Shown: positions 52,472 through 62,900 of the stretch, piece by piece | Layout: the number at the start of each line of letters is the position of its first letter | Position numbering within the stretch: the stretch's first letter is position 1 | Source: Spirosoma fluviale | Lineage (GTDB): Bacteria; Bacteroidota; Bacteroidia; Cytophagales; Spirosomataceae | Direction of reading: 5' to 3' | Length of the DNA: 64,000 nucleotides | NCBI GenBank assembly: GCA_945906795.1 | Contig: CAMDRO010000006.1 | Span: forward strand, 1-64,000 | Program-made: the position numbers and the translations under genes | The notes under the pieces: model-generated | Database searches by the model: none | The model's input: the letters and a program-made list of their open reading frames with translations, nothing else | What the model was told of the DNA's origin: nothing

Positions 52472-53398
52472 ATGGAAGATTATAATAAGATTATCGAGTC
52501 CTTAGGAGTTAAATTTATTAAGGCTAGAAACATTAGAATATTACAAGCTATCCGAATAAAAAATTATTACGATGTTGAAAACTCGCTCTTGATATTGTAC
52601 AAAGGCGAAGTTTCATTTGGTGAGGAAGAAACCCAAGTAGAAGAGGGTGATATGCTTTTTATTCCGGGTGGCAAAATGGTCAGCGTTACGTATGGTAATG
52701 CGGAAAAACCTAAGGCGGTAAATAATGAGGAGTTTATGACACATCGTGAGCTTTACTTCGACCAAAATAATGATGCAAGCGCCATAGGCCGACTAGAAAA
52801 TTCATTTGGGATGGTCGCTTTTGAAGCTAAGGTTTTCGATTCTGTCAATTTCTTTACTTCCCTTGATATTCCTCCATTTTTAATCAAGAAAGATGAAAAG
52901 TTGGCTCAAACCATCAAAGAAATTCTCCTTGAGGATATGTCGGATGAAATTGGAAAAGGCCGGATCATCAAAATTAAAACGGAAGAAATTGTCATTGAAG
53001 TTATTCGCTATATAATTCAAAATAGATTATTTGTTGAGCAACTAGCGACGAACAGCACTTATTTCAAAGACCCAAGGTTAATTGACATTTTCGCTTATAT
53101 TAAGGATCATATCGGTGGCGATTTGTCCAATAAAGTATTAGCCAATGTGGCCAACGTATCTGAAGACTATGTAGGGCAATATTTCAAAATGTTGACCGGA
53201 ATTAATCCTCAGGATTACATTGAATATCAAAGAATGGAAGCTGCCGTGGGCCTATTGCGTACCACTAAAAAATCCATTCGTGCCATTGGTTCCGAAGTAG
53301 GATATAAAGACACCGCTTATTTCTGCAGAAGATTTAAGATGATGTTTGGCATCCCTGCTGGAAAAATGAGACGCCGTGAATCGTTGATGAATATTTAA
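52472..53398 (+). CDS. AraC-family transcriptional regulator
   Basis: A 308-residue regulator. The N-terminal half is a cupin-like sensor (ENSLLILYKGEVSFGEEETQVEEGDMLFIPGGK). The C-terminal two helix-turn-helices are in NKVLANVANVSEDYVGQYFKMLTGINPQDY and SIRAIGSEVGYKDTAYFCRRFKMMFGIPAG. The ligand is unknown; related N-terminal folds often sense small carbon compounds or phosphorylated signals. It stands alone with its own promoter and terminator, next to mreB, so the regulon is not clear from context. Confidence 0.9.
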   Translation: MEDYNKIIESLGVKFIKARNIRILQAIRIKNYYDVENSLLILYKGEVSFGEEETQVEEGDMLFIPGGKMVSVTYGNAEKPKAVNNEEFMTHRELYFDQNNDASAIGRLENSFGMVAFEAKVFDSVNFFTSLDIPPFLIKKDEKLAQTIKEILLEDMSDEIGKGRIIKIKTEEIVIEVIRYIIQNRLFVEQLATNSTYFKDPRLIDIFAYIKDHIGGDLSNKVLANVANVSEDYVGQYFKMLTGINPQDYIEYQRMEAAVGLLRTTKKSIRAIGSEVGYKDTAYFCRRFKMMFGIPAGKMRRRESLMNI

Positions 53399-53416
53399 AT
53401 TCAATCATAAATGCAT

Positions 53417-53448
53417 AAAAAAAGGCCTGAAAATTCAGGCCTTTTTTT
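53417..53448 (+). terminator. Terminator after the AraC gene
   Basis: AAAGGCCTGA (53421-53430) pairs with TCAGGCCTTT (53435-53444); the A run before and the T run after make it work in both directions, including for the convergent pseudouridine synthase. Confidence 0.9.
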
Positions 53449-53450
53449 GT

Positions 53451-55076
53451 TTACAGGAAGTACTTTAACTTAACAAGCTCTCGCTCCGTTAAATACCTCC
53501 AATGACCTCTTGGCAAATCTTTTTTAGTCAAACCAGCAAAAGTTGTTCGGTCTAATTTCGTTACCTCATAGCCCAAATGTTCAAATATTCTTCGAACGAT
53601 TCGGTTTTTCCCTGAGTGAATTTTAACGCCAATGACGTAGCCATCCGGAGTAACTTTAGCTAAATCATCCACTTTGATTTCTCCATCCTCTAAGGTTAGT
53701 CCCGCTTTGATTTTCTCGAAATCATCATCGGTCAAAGGCTTATCTAACTCTGCTTGGTAAATTTTTTCAATCTCATGGGATGGGTGAGTTAATCGGTCGG
53801 CCAACTCGCCATCATTTGACAATAATATTAAACCCGTTGTATTGCGGTCTAATCTACCTACGGGATAAATACGTGCATCGCCCGCATTTTTGACTAATTC
53901 CATAACCGTTTTACGATCATTCGGATCTTCCGTTGTGGTCAAAAAGTCTTTCGGCTTATTCAATAATACATAAACTGGCTTCTCGCGATTCAATTTCCGA
54001 TTACCATATTTAACAATATCTGTGGGAGCAACTTGGTAGCCCATTTCAGTGATCACTTTATTGTTCACTTTGATTTCACCCGCCTCGATCAATTTATCTG
54101 CATCCCGACGAGAACAAATTCCCGCATTCGCGATATATCTATTTAAGCGAACCATGTCGCTTTTGCTTTCAGCCTCTCTAATTTTTCTTTGAATTTTAGC
54201 AGGAGCCTTTTCTTTAAAACGATCTAATTTATATTGTGGCGTATGTGCTGGGCTCTCCTCGTACCTATTTCTGCTTTTAAACGTATCTCTCTTTGAGAAT
54301 TTGCTTGTTGGCGCTTCCCGAAAATCCTTCGAAGTATCATCCGTTTTTTCCCTGTCAAATACTCTTTTTGGACGCTCGGTCTCCGAACCATCAGGTTGAA
54401 ATGGCTTGCGCTCACGGTCTCCTGAAAATTCTTTTTTAGGCCCGTCAAACTCTCTAGGTGTACGGCTTTCTGAATTTGAATCTCCTCCTTGAAAAGTTCT
54501 GTTAGGTCGATCCCCAGCATATGGTTTTCTTTCTGGATTATAAGGCTTGCGCTCACGGTCTCCTGAAAATTCTCTTTTAGGTCCGTCGAATTCCCGACGC
54601 GGTCTACTTTCTGAATTGGAATCTCCTCCTTGATAAGGTCTTGACTCTCTATTTCTTTCTCCTGAATTAGGTGTTCTGTCGGTTGAGTAGGGCTTATTAT
54701 AAGGCTTGCGCTCGCGGTCTCCTGAAAATTCTCTTTTAGGTCCGTCAAATTCACGACGGGGTTTGCTTTCTGAATTGGAATCTCCTCCTTGGTAAGGTCT
54801 GCTAGGTCTATCCCCAGCATAAGGTTTTCTTTCTGGATTATAAGGCTTGCGCTCACGGTCTCCTGAAAATTCTCTTTTAGGACCGTCAAAAGATCTAGGT
54901 TCTGAAGAACGAGACTCAGATCTTCCACCCCGATCGCTCGTTGGCTTAATTCCCGTACTCCGATCTGTAAAATTTTTGGTTGGTTTTCTCGCTGATGAGC
55001 CTCCGCTACTTGGACCAGAAAACTTGCGTGTCGATTCTGAACGACGTATGTCGTCCTTTTGGATTCTTTTTCTCAT
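53451..55076 (-). CDS. RsuA/RluB-family rRNA pseudouridine synthase with repeat-built extension
   Basis: A 541-residue protein. Residues 1-300 are a low-complexity, Arg/Gly/Ser/Glu-rich extension with four copies of FDGPK(R/K)EFSGDRERKP and three of GGDSNSES. The rest is a normal enzyme: S4 RNA-binding domain (RLNRYIANAGICSRRDADKLI, about 315-335) and the catalytic domain with YPVGRLDRNTTGLILLSNDGE (catalytic Asp) and VKIHSGKNRIVRRIFEHLGYEV. RluB/RsuA-type enzymes modify uridines in 23S or 16S rRNA. The extension is probably unfolded and may bind RNA. A TAACTTTG box at 55148..55141 is a possible -7 element. Confidence 0.93.
   Translation of the reverse strand: MRKRIQKDDIRRSESTRKFSGPSSGGSSARKPTKNFTDRSTGIKPTSDRGGRSESRSSEPRSFDGPKREFSGDRERKPYNPERKPYAGDRPSRPYQGGDSNSESKPRREFDGPKREFSGDRERKPYNKPYSTDRTPNSGERNRESRPYQGGDSNSESRPRREFDGPKREFSGDRERKPYNPERKPYAGDRPNRTFQGGDSNSESRTPREFDGPKKEFSGDRERKPFQPDGSETERPKRVFDREKTDDTSKDFREAPTSKFSKRDTFKSRNRYEESPAHTPQYKLDRFKEKAPAKIQRKIREAESKSDMVRLNRYIANAGICSRRDADKLIEAGEIKVNNKVITEMGYQVAPTDIVKYGNRKLNREKPVYVLLNKPKDFLTTTEDPNDRKTVMELVKNAGDARIYPVGRLDRNTTGLILLSNDGELADRLTHPSHEIEKIYQAELDKPLTDDDFEKIKAGLTLEDGEIKVDDLAKVTPDGYVIGVKIHSGKNRIVRRIFEHLGYEVTKLDRTTFAGLTKKDLPRGHWRYLTERELVKLKYFL
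54403..54890 (-). repeat. In-frame repeats coding for FDGPKREFSGDRERKP units
   Basis: Four near-identical copies of about 48 bases (starting near 54403, 54544, 54703 and 54844), separated by 141, 159 and 141 bases. All spacings are multiples of three, so the repeat is kept in frame. Between them lie further repeated segments coding GGDSNSES and PERKPYAGDRP. The repeats also create a long open shadow frame. Confidence 0.9.
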
Positions 55077-55220
55077 AAAATGTGCAACATCACTGCTGGA
55101 TTGTATAAGGCCTTGAGCCTTATTATTTTCTAAATTTCTACAAAGTTACATGAAATTAATGAGCATAGCTTATTACATTTGAAAGTTCTTTTAAAATAGA
55201 TGGTATTTTACAATCCGCAT

Positions 55221-57209
55221 ATGTTCAAAAAATATTCGATTTTGTTCTTAATGGGCGTTTTTTTCACTTCATGCCACACAGATAAATTAATCAATAAAAA
55301 AGCGTTGAAGCACTTTGATAAGGGGGAATATGACTTGACAATTAAGGAATTACTCCCCTTGGTTAAAAAAGGTTTTCAATTGGATCAAACCAATTTTCTA
55401 TTGGGCGAATCTTTCCGACTATCCAATCGGATCACTCAATCTTTACCTTATTACCAACAAGCGCAGTCGAAAGGCTATGTGGACAAAATGCTTCCCTATC
55501 ACATGGCCATGGCAGCTAAATCCATCGGCAATTACGAATTAACAAAAAGCTATTTAAATGAATTTGTCAAGTCAAAACCAAGCCGATTATATCAAATCAA
55601 GTCAGAAATTGAGTTAGAAAATTTAGGGCAAATCCCTGATTTACTAAAAAAACAAAGCCCGGTAACGCTACAAGCGCTCACAGGAAACACCGTTAAAACA
55701 GAATTTGACGCCAAAAAAATAGGAGACGAATTGATTTTCACCAGTTCCTCTAAACCTGAAATTTACAAAAACAATGGCCTGCCTTTTTTAGGCATTGTTA
55801 AAGCCCCTTTAAAAAATCCAGGCGAAATAGGGAATCAATCCATATTTAGCTCGGCACTGTTTAAAGAAAATGCAAACGACGGAACACCTGCATTTACCAA
55901 GGACGGAGGTACCGTCGTTTTTGCCAGAGGAAATACAGGCAAAAGCAAGGATCCTTCCCCTGATGTCGACTTATATATTTCAAAAAAGACGGGTACTACT
56001 TGGTCCGAGCCGGAAAGACTTAGCATTTCAGATTCACTCGCTTGGGATGGAAGTCCCAGTTTTTCTGCTGACGAAAGGACCTTGTATTTTAGCTCCAACC
56101 GTAGAGGAGGAAAAGGGGGCGTTGATTTATACCGAGTGCCCATTGATAATTCGGGACGTTTTGGCCGACCCATCAACTTAGGTTCCGTGATTAATACCCC
56201 GGGAGATGAATTATTTCCCTTCGTAAGTGCTAATGGGAAATTGTATTTCTCCTCTGATGGACATCCGAGCATTGGGGGATTGGATTTATTTGTAGCGAGT
56301 CGGAATGAAAATGAAATTATGGTGGAGCATTTAGGTGTCCCCATTAATTCCATAGGCGACGATTTTGCTATCTCATTTTCGGATTCTACCCAAGGCTACA
56401 TTAGTTCCAATCGGCCGGGTGGCAAAGGCGATGATGATATCTATTTTTTCAAGTCAACTGGCTCAGAGGATCGATGGTGGACTACCGCTCCACCACCCGT
56501 TATTGATACTTTAAACAAGAAAATTATCAATTATTTTGTTCAAGTCAAAGTCATAGATCCCTCGGGAAATCCCATCGATTCTGTCAAGGTCAATGTTCGC
56601 AAAAATGGCCAAACCTTATCCAATGAAAATACCAATAAAAAGGGATTCATTGAATTGATCGATTTGGCTGAAAATGACGAGCTCGTCTTTAAGTGTGATA
56701 AGGAAGACTTTATTACGGTTCGGTCAAGTTTCTCCATGGAAGGAAAAACCATCCCTGAGTCTTTATTGAAAAAAGAAATGACGGACACGACTTTTCAAAT
56801 AATCATCACGATGGACCGACCGGAGATCGGGAAAGAGATTTCAAAATTGTATGAAATCAATTCCATTTACTATGATTTAGACAAAGCTGATATACGGGCG
56901 GATGCGGCGGAGGAATTAGATAAGATTGTCCAATTTTTAACGGATAATCCACCAATGAATTTGGAGCTAGGCGCCCATACGGATGCTAGGGCAAGTACCG
57001 GGTATAACTTGAAATTATCACAGAGAAGGGCTGAATCAGCGGTCAACTATATAATTCGCCGGGGAATTGCTAAGGATCGTATAAAACCCAAAGGGTATGG
57101 CGAAGGCCAATTGATCAATGAATGTTCAGATGGGGTAGAATGTCCCGAAGAAATGCATCAACAAAATAGACGGACCGAGTTTAAAATTATCAAAATTAGC
57201 ACGGAATAA
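55221..57209 (+). CDS. PorE-like OmpA-family lipoprotein (TPR, beta-propeller, OmpA)
   Basis: A 662-residue lipoprotein, from the ATG at 55221 giving MFKKYSILFLMGVFFTSC with the lipidated Cys18. Domain order: TPR-like repeats (about 25-130), WD40-like PD40 propeller (about 190-415; ADERTLYFSSNRRGGKGGVDLY, GKLYFSSDGHPSIGGLDLF, TQGYISSNRPGGKGDDDIYF), a CarboxypepD-like region (about 430-520) and an OmpA peptidoglycan-binding domain (about 545-660, ELGAHTDARASTGYNLKLSQRRAESA). This is the architecture of PorE, which anchors the type IX secretion machine to the cell wall. Paralogues of this type occur in several copies per genome, so PorE identity is not certain. The pyrC start is 1 base after its stop. 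Confidence 0.82.
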   Translation: MFKKYSILFLMGVFFTSCHTDKLINKKALKHFDKGEYDLTIKELLPLVKKGFQLDQTNFLLGESFRLSNRITQSLPYYQQAQSKGYVDKMLPYHMAMAAKSIGNYELTKSYLNEFVKSKPSRLYQIKSEIELENLGQIPDLLKKQSPVTLQALTGNTVKTEFDAKKIGDELIFTSSSKPEIYKNNGLPFLGIVKAPLKNPGEIGNQSIFSSALFKENANDGTPAFTKDGGTVVFARGNTGKSKDPSPDVDLYISKKTGTTWSEPERLSISDSLAWDGSPSFSADERTLYFSSNRRGGKGGVDLYRVPIDNSGRFGRPINLGSVINTPGDELFPFVSANGKLYFSSDGHPSIGGLDLFVASRNENEIMVEHLGVPINSIGDDFAISFSDSTQGYISSNRPGGKGDDDIYFFKSTGSEDRWWTTAPPPVIDTLNKKIINYFVQVKVIDPSGNPIDSVKVNVRKNGQTLSNENTNKKGFIELIDLAENDELVFKCDKEDFITVRSSFSMEGKTIPESLLKKEMTDTTFQIIITMDRPEIGKEISKLYEINSIYYDLDKADIRADAAEELDKIVQFLTDNPPMNLELGAHTDARASTGYNLKLSQRRAESAVNYIIRRGIAKDRIKPKGYGEGQLINECSDGVECPEEMHQQNRRTEFKIIKISTE

Positions 57210-57210
57210 A

Positions 57211-58554
57211 ATGGCTAACTACCTATTAAAAGGCGGTCAAATCGTCAATGAGGGAAAAATCTTTCAAGGGGATATTCGTATCAAACATGGCCGCATAGAT
57301 AAAATTGCTTCCTCTATTGCCGCTACTGCGGAGGACCAAGTAATAGACCTGACTGGTAAACATATATTTCCAGGCATGATCGACGACCAAGTGCATTTTA
57401 GGGAACCTGGATTAACGCATAAAGCAAGAATTGCTTCTGAGGCATGCGCTGCGGTTGCGGGAGGAGTCACTAGCTTCATGGAAATGCCCAATACTGTGCC
57501 CAATGCGCTTAATCAAGCATTATTAGCCGACAAATACGATATAGCGCAGGCGGGGTCTTTGGCCAATTATTCCTTTTTCATGGGGGCATCCAATGATAAT
57601 TTGGAAGAAGTACTTAAAACATCCAAAAGAGATGTATGCGGGCTTAAAATATTCATGGGTTCAAGTACCGGAAATATGTTGGTCGATAATATCCAAACCC
57701 TTGAAAAGCTTTTTGCCAGCAGCGAGATGCTGATCGCAACCCATTGTGAAGATGAGGTAACGGTTCGCACCCGATTAGCTTTATTTAAAGAAAAATATCC
57801 AAGAGACGATGCTCCAGCTTATTTGCATCCACTCATACGCAATGAAGAAGCTTGTTATTTATCCTCTTCCATGGCGATTGACTTAGCCAAAAGAACGAAT
57901 GCACGCTTGCACGTTTTGCATATCAGTACTGAGGAAGAACTTGCATTATTTGATTCGACCAAATCTATAAAAGAGAAAAGAATCACGGCTGAAGTTTGTG
58001 TTCATCACCTTTGGTTTGATGCATCCGATTATGAATTAAAAGGAAATTTAATCAAATGTAACCCTGCAATAAAAGACGCGAGGCATAAAAATGCATTGAG
58101 AAAAGCTTTGAATACAGGCCATTTAGATATTATAGCAACCGATCACGCGCCACATACCTGGGAAGAAAAGCAACAAGGCTATTGGTCCGCGCCTGCAGGT
58201 TTACCCTTAGTACAACATCCACTTTTAATCCTTTTCGAATTAGCCCAAGAAGGGGTGATAAGTTTAGAAAGGATTGCTGAAAAAACAGCGCATGCCGTGG
58301 CTGATTGCTTTCAAATAGAGGAAAGAGGGTATATCAGGGAAGGTTATTGGGCTGACTTAGCGATTGTCGATTTGCAAAAATCCACACATGTCGAAAAATC
58401 CAATCTGCATTTTCAATGTGCATGGTCCCCATTAGAAGGCCAGACATTTTCTGCAAGCATCGATTCGACCTTTGTGTCGGGACACTTAGCTTATTCAAAT
58501 GGAAATTTTGATATGAGTCAATTAGGAAAGAGACTTCTTTTTACCCGCGATTAA
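57211..58554 (+). CDS. pyrC: Dihydroorotase, QxH variant
   Basis: A 447-residue amidohydrolase in pyrimidine synthesis. Family marks: FPGMIDDQVHFREPGLTHK (about 54-72), LKIFMGSSTGNM, ATHCEDE, LHVLHIST and IATDHAPHTWEEKQQG. The metal motif that is normally HxH is here Q60-x-H62; this substitution is also what I know from Bacteroidota homologues, and probably marks a lineage-specific form. If His is lost, metal binding must use other ligands. It starts 1 base after the PorE-like gene and ends with a 4-base overlap against the convergent barrel gene. Confidence 0.9.
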   Translation: MANYLLKGGQIVNEGKIFQGDIRIKHGRIDKIASSIAATAEDQVIDLTGKHIFPGMIDDQVHFREPGLTHKARIASEACAAVAGGVTSFMEMPNTVPNALNQALLADKYDIAQAGSLANYSFFMGASNDNLEEVLKTSKRDVCGLKIFMGSSTGNMLVDNIQTLEKLFASSEMLIATHCEDEVTVRTRLALFKEKYPRDDAPAYLHPLIRNEEACYLSSSMAIDLAKRTNARLHVLHISTEEELALFDSTKSIKEKRITAEVCVHHLWFDASDYELKGNLIKCNPAIKDARHKNALRKALNTGHLDIIATDHAPHTWEEKQQGYWSAPAGLPLVQHPLLILFELAQEGVISLERIAEKTAHAVADCFQIEERGYIREGYWADLAIVDLQKSTHVEKSNLHFQCAWSPLEGQTFSASIDSTFVSGHLAYSNGNFDMSQLGKRLLFTRD

Positions 58555-59228
58555 AGCACGTCATCAAAATAAACGCGTAAATAAAAACCTAAGGATTGGT
58601 TATATAAAGCTCCTGATCCAGAAGCAATATTTAATATACCAGTTTGATAGGTCACACCTAAGGAAACAAAGTTTTGAGAAACAATTCCTAGGCCTACTTT
58701 GAAACCCATGTCTACCCTTCTCAAATCGCGGGAAAAACTTTCACCTGAAGTTGTAGTCGTCACATATGTGGTAGGCTTGAGTGGATTTGGACCTCTGTTG
58801 ATATAAGTTGAATTATCCCATAATCCCACCCCAAAATAAGGACCAGCCCAAACTGTTAAACCGCCACCATATTCCGACAAGCTTCCTAGTTTTATCTCCA
58901 CATTGGGGCTAAAGTCCACATAATTTAAAGAAATCGTACGGTCAACATACGCCGAATCTGAGTAATTTGTTTTCGCATGATACCCTCTTTGTGATAAGGC
59001 CAATTGGGGACTAAAACTAGCCCGAGCCGTTATTGGGTATTGTAAACCTATGCCTACTTCCACAGCAGGTTTGAAAAAATAGGATTCTCCTGAAGTACCA
59101 TTTCCACTAAATCGGACCGACTTAGCTTCCAGATGAAAAATCTTTTTTGGTTTATATTTTTGCCCCATAGCACACATAGGAACGAATAAAAAAAACAAGA
59201 AAATTGATTTGAAATACGAAGACATCAT
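58551..59228 (-). CDS. Small outer-membrane beta-barrel protein (PorT-like fold)
   Basis: A 225-residue protein with a signal peptide (about residues 1-22, ending CAMGQ) and a row of alternating amphipathic strands (SFSPQLALSQRGYHAK, SPNVEIKLGSL, MGFKVGLGIVSQNFVSLGVTYQTG) ending in a typical terminal strand LGFYLRVYFDDV. It resembles the eight-stranded outer-membrane barrels called PorT-like in Bacteroidota. An alternative start is ATG 59225. Function unknown. Confidence 0.75.
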   Translation of the reverse strand: MMSSYFKSIFLFFLFVPMCAMGQKYKPKKIFHLEAKSVRFSGNGTSGESYFFKPAVEVGIGLQYPITARASFSPQLALSQRGYHAKTNYSDSAYVDRTISLNYVDFSPNVEIKLGSLSEYGGGLTVWAGPYFGVGLWDNSTYINRGPNPLKPTTYVTTTTSGESFSRDLRRVDMGFKVGLGIVSQNFVSLGVTYQTGILNIASGSGALYNQSLGFYLRVYFDDVL

Positions 59229-59308
59229 CGGGTTATTGCGAAATATTCCTCAATTTTAACCCATATTTATGTAAACACCAACAAAAGTTTATTAATTGGC
59301 TCGATTTT

Positions 59309-59899
59309 ATGAAGAAAACTACAGGGATGCTGCTCCCCTATTTTTCACTTTCAGGGATAGAAGCGGGATTAGATGAGGCGGGAAGAGGCTGTTTAGCAGG
59401 CCCAGTAGTAGCCAGTGCCGTTATATTGCCCAAAGACTTTTTCCATGCAGCCCTCACGGATTCGAAACAATTAACACCCAAGCAGCGAACGAATTTAATT
59501 GACATCGTAAAACATTATGCCATTGAATATGCGATTGCGGAAGTGGACCATGAAACAATTGATCAAATTAATATTTATAAGGCCAGTGTATTAGCGATGC
59601 ATAAGTCGGTGGACCAATTAAAAACTAGACCCAATCATTTATTGGTCGATGGAAATCGGTTCATCAACTATCCTTTGATTTCACATACTTGCATCGTGAA
59701 AGGGGATTCGAAATATTTTTCGATTGCCGCCGCCTCAATTTTAGCTAAAACGTATCGCGATGAATGGATGAAAAAGGCAGCTGAAAAATACCCAGGGTAC
59801 GGTTGGGAAAGAAATGCAGGCTATCCCACGTTAGAACATAGAAAAGCGGTGGTCAATTTAGGGCCAACAGAAATACATCGAAAAACCTTTCGTGTATAA
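59309..59899 (+). CDS. rnhB: Ribonuclease HII
   Basis: A 196-residue RNase HII: GIEAGLDEAGRGCLAGPVVA (catalytic Asp-Glu), HLLVDGNRFI, and IVKGDSKYFSIAAASILAKTYRD. It removes single ribonucleotides and RNA primers from DNA. Possible starts are ATG 59309 or 59327; the first is used here. The subtilase gene follows 40 bases later. Confidence 0.96.
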   Translation: MKKTTGMLLPYFSLSGIEAGLDEAGRGCLAGPVVASAVILPKDFFHAALTDSKQLTPKQRTNLIDIVKHYAIEYAIAEVDHETIDQINIYKASVLAMHKSVDQLKTRPNHLLVDGNRFINYPLISHTCIVKGDSKYFSIAAASILAKTYRDEWMKKAAEKYPGYGWERNAGYPTLEHRKAVVNLGPTEIHRKTFRV

Positions 59900-59939
59900 T
59901 TAAAAGAAAAATGCTAAATTTATTTTTTTTATACAAGCC

Positions 59940-62900
59940 TTGAAAGTACTCTATACCTGTAAAAATTTCATTCTCATCTTTGCACTTTTCTTGATTAGTC
60001 AAAAAATAGTGGCACAAGGAACACAAAATCGGCTCCTGCAAACCAGTGAGCGCATAAAAAATGCACAAGATTTCAGTCGGAAATTAGACAGCAATTATAA
60101 AAAAAGCTTACGTATTGCAGGCGAAAGAGGCCTTAAAATAAAAGAGGATTTAGGGAATGGAAAATTTTTAAGTCTCCAACAAATCAATGAAATAGGTGAA
60201 CCGCTTTATATCATCAATCACTCCAATGCACAAGCTGCAGCGACCACTAAAACAAACCAACTTTATTCAGGAGGGAGCCTAGGGATTTCATTAGGTGGAA
60301 AATCAGATACCATGTCGGGCCGATTAGCCATTTGGGATGGTGGTAATACCTTGGCCACACACCAAGAATTTGGAGGTCGGATTAAATTACAAGAGAATTT
60401 AAGTAGCACGGATCTCCATAGCACACACGTTGCCGGTACCTTGATTGCCTCAGGAGTTAATGCGAATGCGAAAGGAATGTCATTTGGCGCAGATTTAAAA
60501 GTTTGGGATTACAATAACGATAATGCTGAAATCAGTGATGCCTCTATTCCAAAAACGGGTCCACCTTTGTTAGTAAGTAATCACTCCTATGGTTATCAAG
60601 CTGGTTGGGTCTATGATTCAACAAAAAATAAATGGCAGTGGTGGGGCGAGGACCAAGTAAGTACCTTCGAGGACTATAAGTTTGGCTTTTATAATTCAAA
60701 TACTCAAACACTAGATAAAATCGCATTTAATGCTCCTAACTACTTAATTGTTAAATCCGCTGGAAACAGCCGTGATGTTAATGGTCCAGAAGCAGGGAAA
60801 TACTATTTTCTAAAAACATCTACCAAAGATTCCTCAAATATTGCCAGAAGTAAAAATAACGGATATGACATCATTTCTACTACCGGAACTGCCAAAAATA
60901 TTTTAACCGTAGGCGCCGCAGAGTCCATGTACACCATTCCCGAAAAAGGAAGTGATGTTGAATTAGCAAGCTTTTCATCTTGGGGTCCCACAGACGATGG
61001 CCGAATTAAACCTGACATCGTAGGGATAGGTACTGATCTTTTATCCACAAGTAATGCCTCCACCACCAGCTATACTTACTTAAGTGGCACCTCTATGGCC
61101 ACCCCTCAAGTGTCAGGATCCATCTTTTTGCTTCAACAGTTATACAACCGTCTAAATACTAATACATTTATGCGGGCAGCTACTTTAAAAGGGATCATAT
61201 TGCATACCGCATTGGATATGGCAGCAGTCGGTCCTGACTACCAAACGGGTTGGGGTCTTTTAGACATGGAAAAAGCGGCAAAAGTTATTTTAAATGTTGG
61301 AACCTCAAACTTAATTTCTGAAGGCACATTGGCCAACTCCGCAATAGATAAGCGTTCATTCGTAGCATCTGGGAAAGGCGATTTGGTCGCAACGATTTCT
61401 TGGACTGATCCTGAGTCAACTGTATATCCAATTACCACTGAAAATTTAAATAACCGTAAACCTAAATTAGTCAATGACCTAGATATTAAAATTACGGATG
61501 GTACAGGAAAATTTCTACCCTTCATATTAGATCCCGCCGCCCCAGAAAAAATCGCAGAGACGGGAGACAATATTCGTGACAACATTGAAAAAATCATCAT
61601 TAAAGGTGCTGTTCCTGGAAAATCATATGATTTATCGATCTCACACAAGGGTACTTTAAAAAATGACAAACAAGATTTCTCACTCATTGTATCAGGTATC
61701 GGTGGTAAAGTCTATTGTGCGATTACGCCAACAATCCCACAAAATCTTATCAAGACCTTAGCCATTGGCACCTATTCAAATACGGTTTCAACTACACAAG
61801 ACTTCACGTCTACTCCTATTTCATTGGAATTAGGGGGATCCAGCGACCTTAAATTAACTTTCTCAAGTACTGCTAGCAAAAAAATAAAAGTGGTCGTAGA
61901 CTGGAATCAAGATGGAGACTTCGAAGATTCAGATGAGGTGATGTTGGCCAGTGATCTCCTGAGCACCGAAAGCTATTCGGCAAAATTTAAAGTTCCGTCC
62001 AACCTTAGTATAAATCAATACTTCCGAATGAGGGTTGTCAGTGAACTGGGAAATTCATCTACGAATGTTTGTGGGAATTTAGGCACTGGTGAATCAGAAG
62101 AATATGTCATTCAAGTCATTCAGGCCTCCAATGATATGGGTGTTTTATCCATTTCAAATCCGGTCATTAGCTATTGTGCGACCAATGGACCAACTTCGTT
62201 ATTGGTCCGAGTAAAAAATTATGGAAGTAAATCTCAAAGCAATATCCCCGTTACACTTAATTACTATTTGGACAACTTGCTGCAGGGAAGTCTTAGTGGG
62301 AAAGTATTAAAAATTGACGCGGGAGTTGAACAAATTATTACGGTCACTGGAAACGCAAATTGGGTTGCAGGTAAAACATATACGTTAAAGGCCATATCAA
62401 GTCTTGATGTAGATCAAAATACCAACAATGATTTATTAAGTGTCAATCAAAGTATCGAAAATCCGCAAGCACCAGTGGGAACAGGTTTGTTTTGCTCGGG
62501 GGCAAGTACATTAAATTTAAGTGCGTCTCAGGGATATCCACTTTGGTACAACAATAATGTTTTGGTAGCCTCAGGTACGACTGCCACCGCTCCATATTCA
62601 GCGAATTTCACAGTAGGCTCTAATGACTTTTCAGGCTCGATGAAGCCTCTAACAAAAAAGGACTTTGGCTCAGGTTCCTATTATGAAAATTTTGGACCGG
62701 CGCCTATATTTGACATCAAAGTTCCTATCGTATTGCAATCAGCGAGGGTCTATGTCGGCACATCGGGTACCATCACTTTTGATGTTTTCAACTATGAAAG
62801 TGGTGAATTAATCTCATCAGTAACCAAAGATTTAACGGCTACTAGAACGCAAACAAATTCAACCAAAGTGAATAACCAATTGGCCGACGACAAAAACGAT

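Noticed and set aside
54403-54890. CRISPR-like regularly spaced repeats
   Set aside because: Spacings (141 and 159) are too long, repeats are in frame and coding, and the intervening sequence is also repeated; no cas genes nearby.
54224-54928. 234-residue frame inside the pseudouridine synthase region
   Set aside because: It is the shifted frame of the in-frame repeats; repetitive DNA without stops in one frame yields few stops in others. The S4 and catalytic domains continue in the annotated frame.
55835-56353. 172-residue antisense frame in the PorE-like gene
   Set aside because: It lies fully inside a well supported beta-propeller gene on the other strand and has no family feature.
61238-61687. 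149-residue antisense frame in the subtilase gene
   Set aside because: Shadow of the protease gene; low-complexity Ser-rich composition, no start context.
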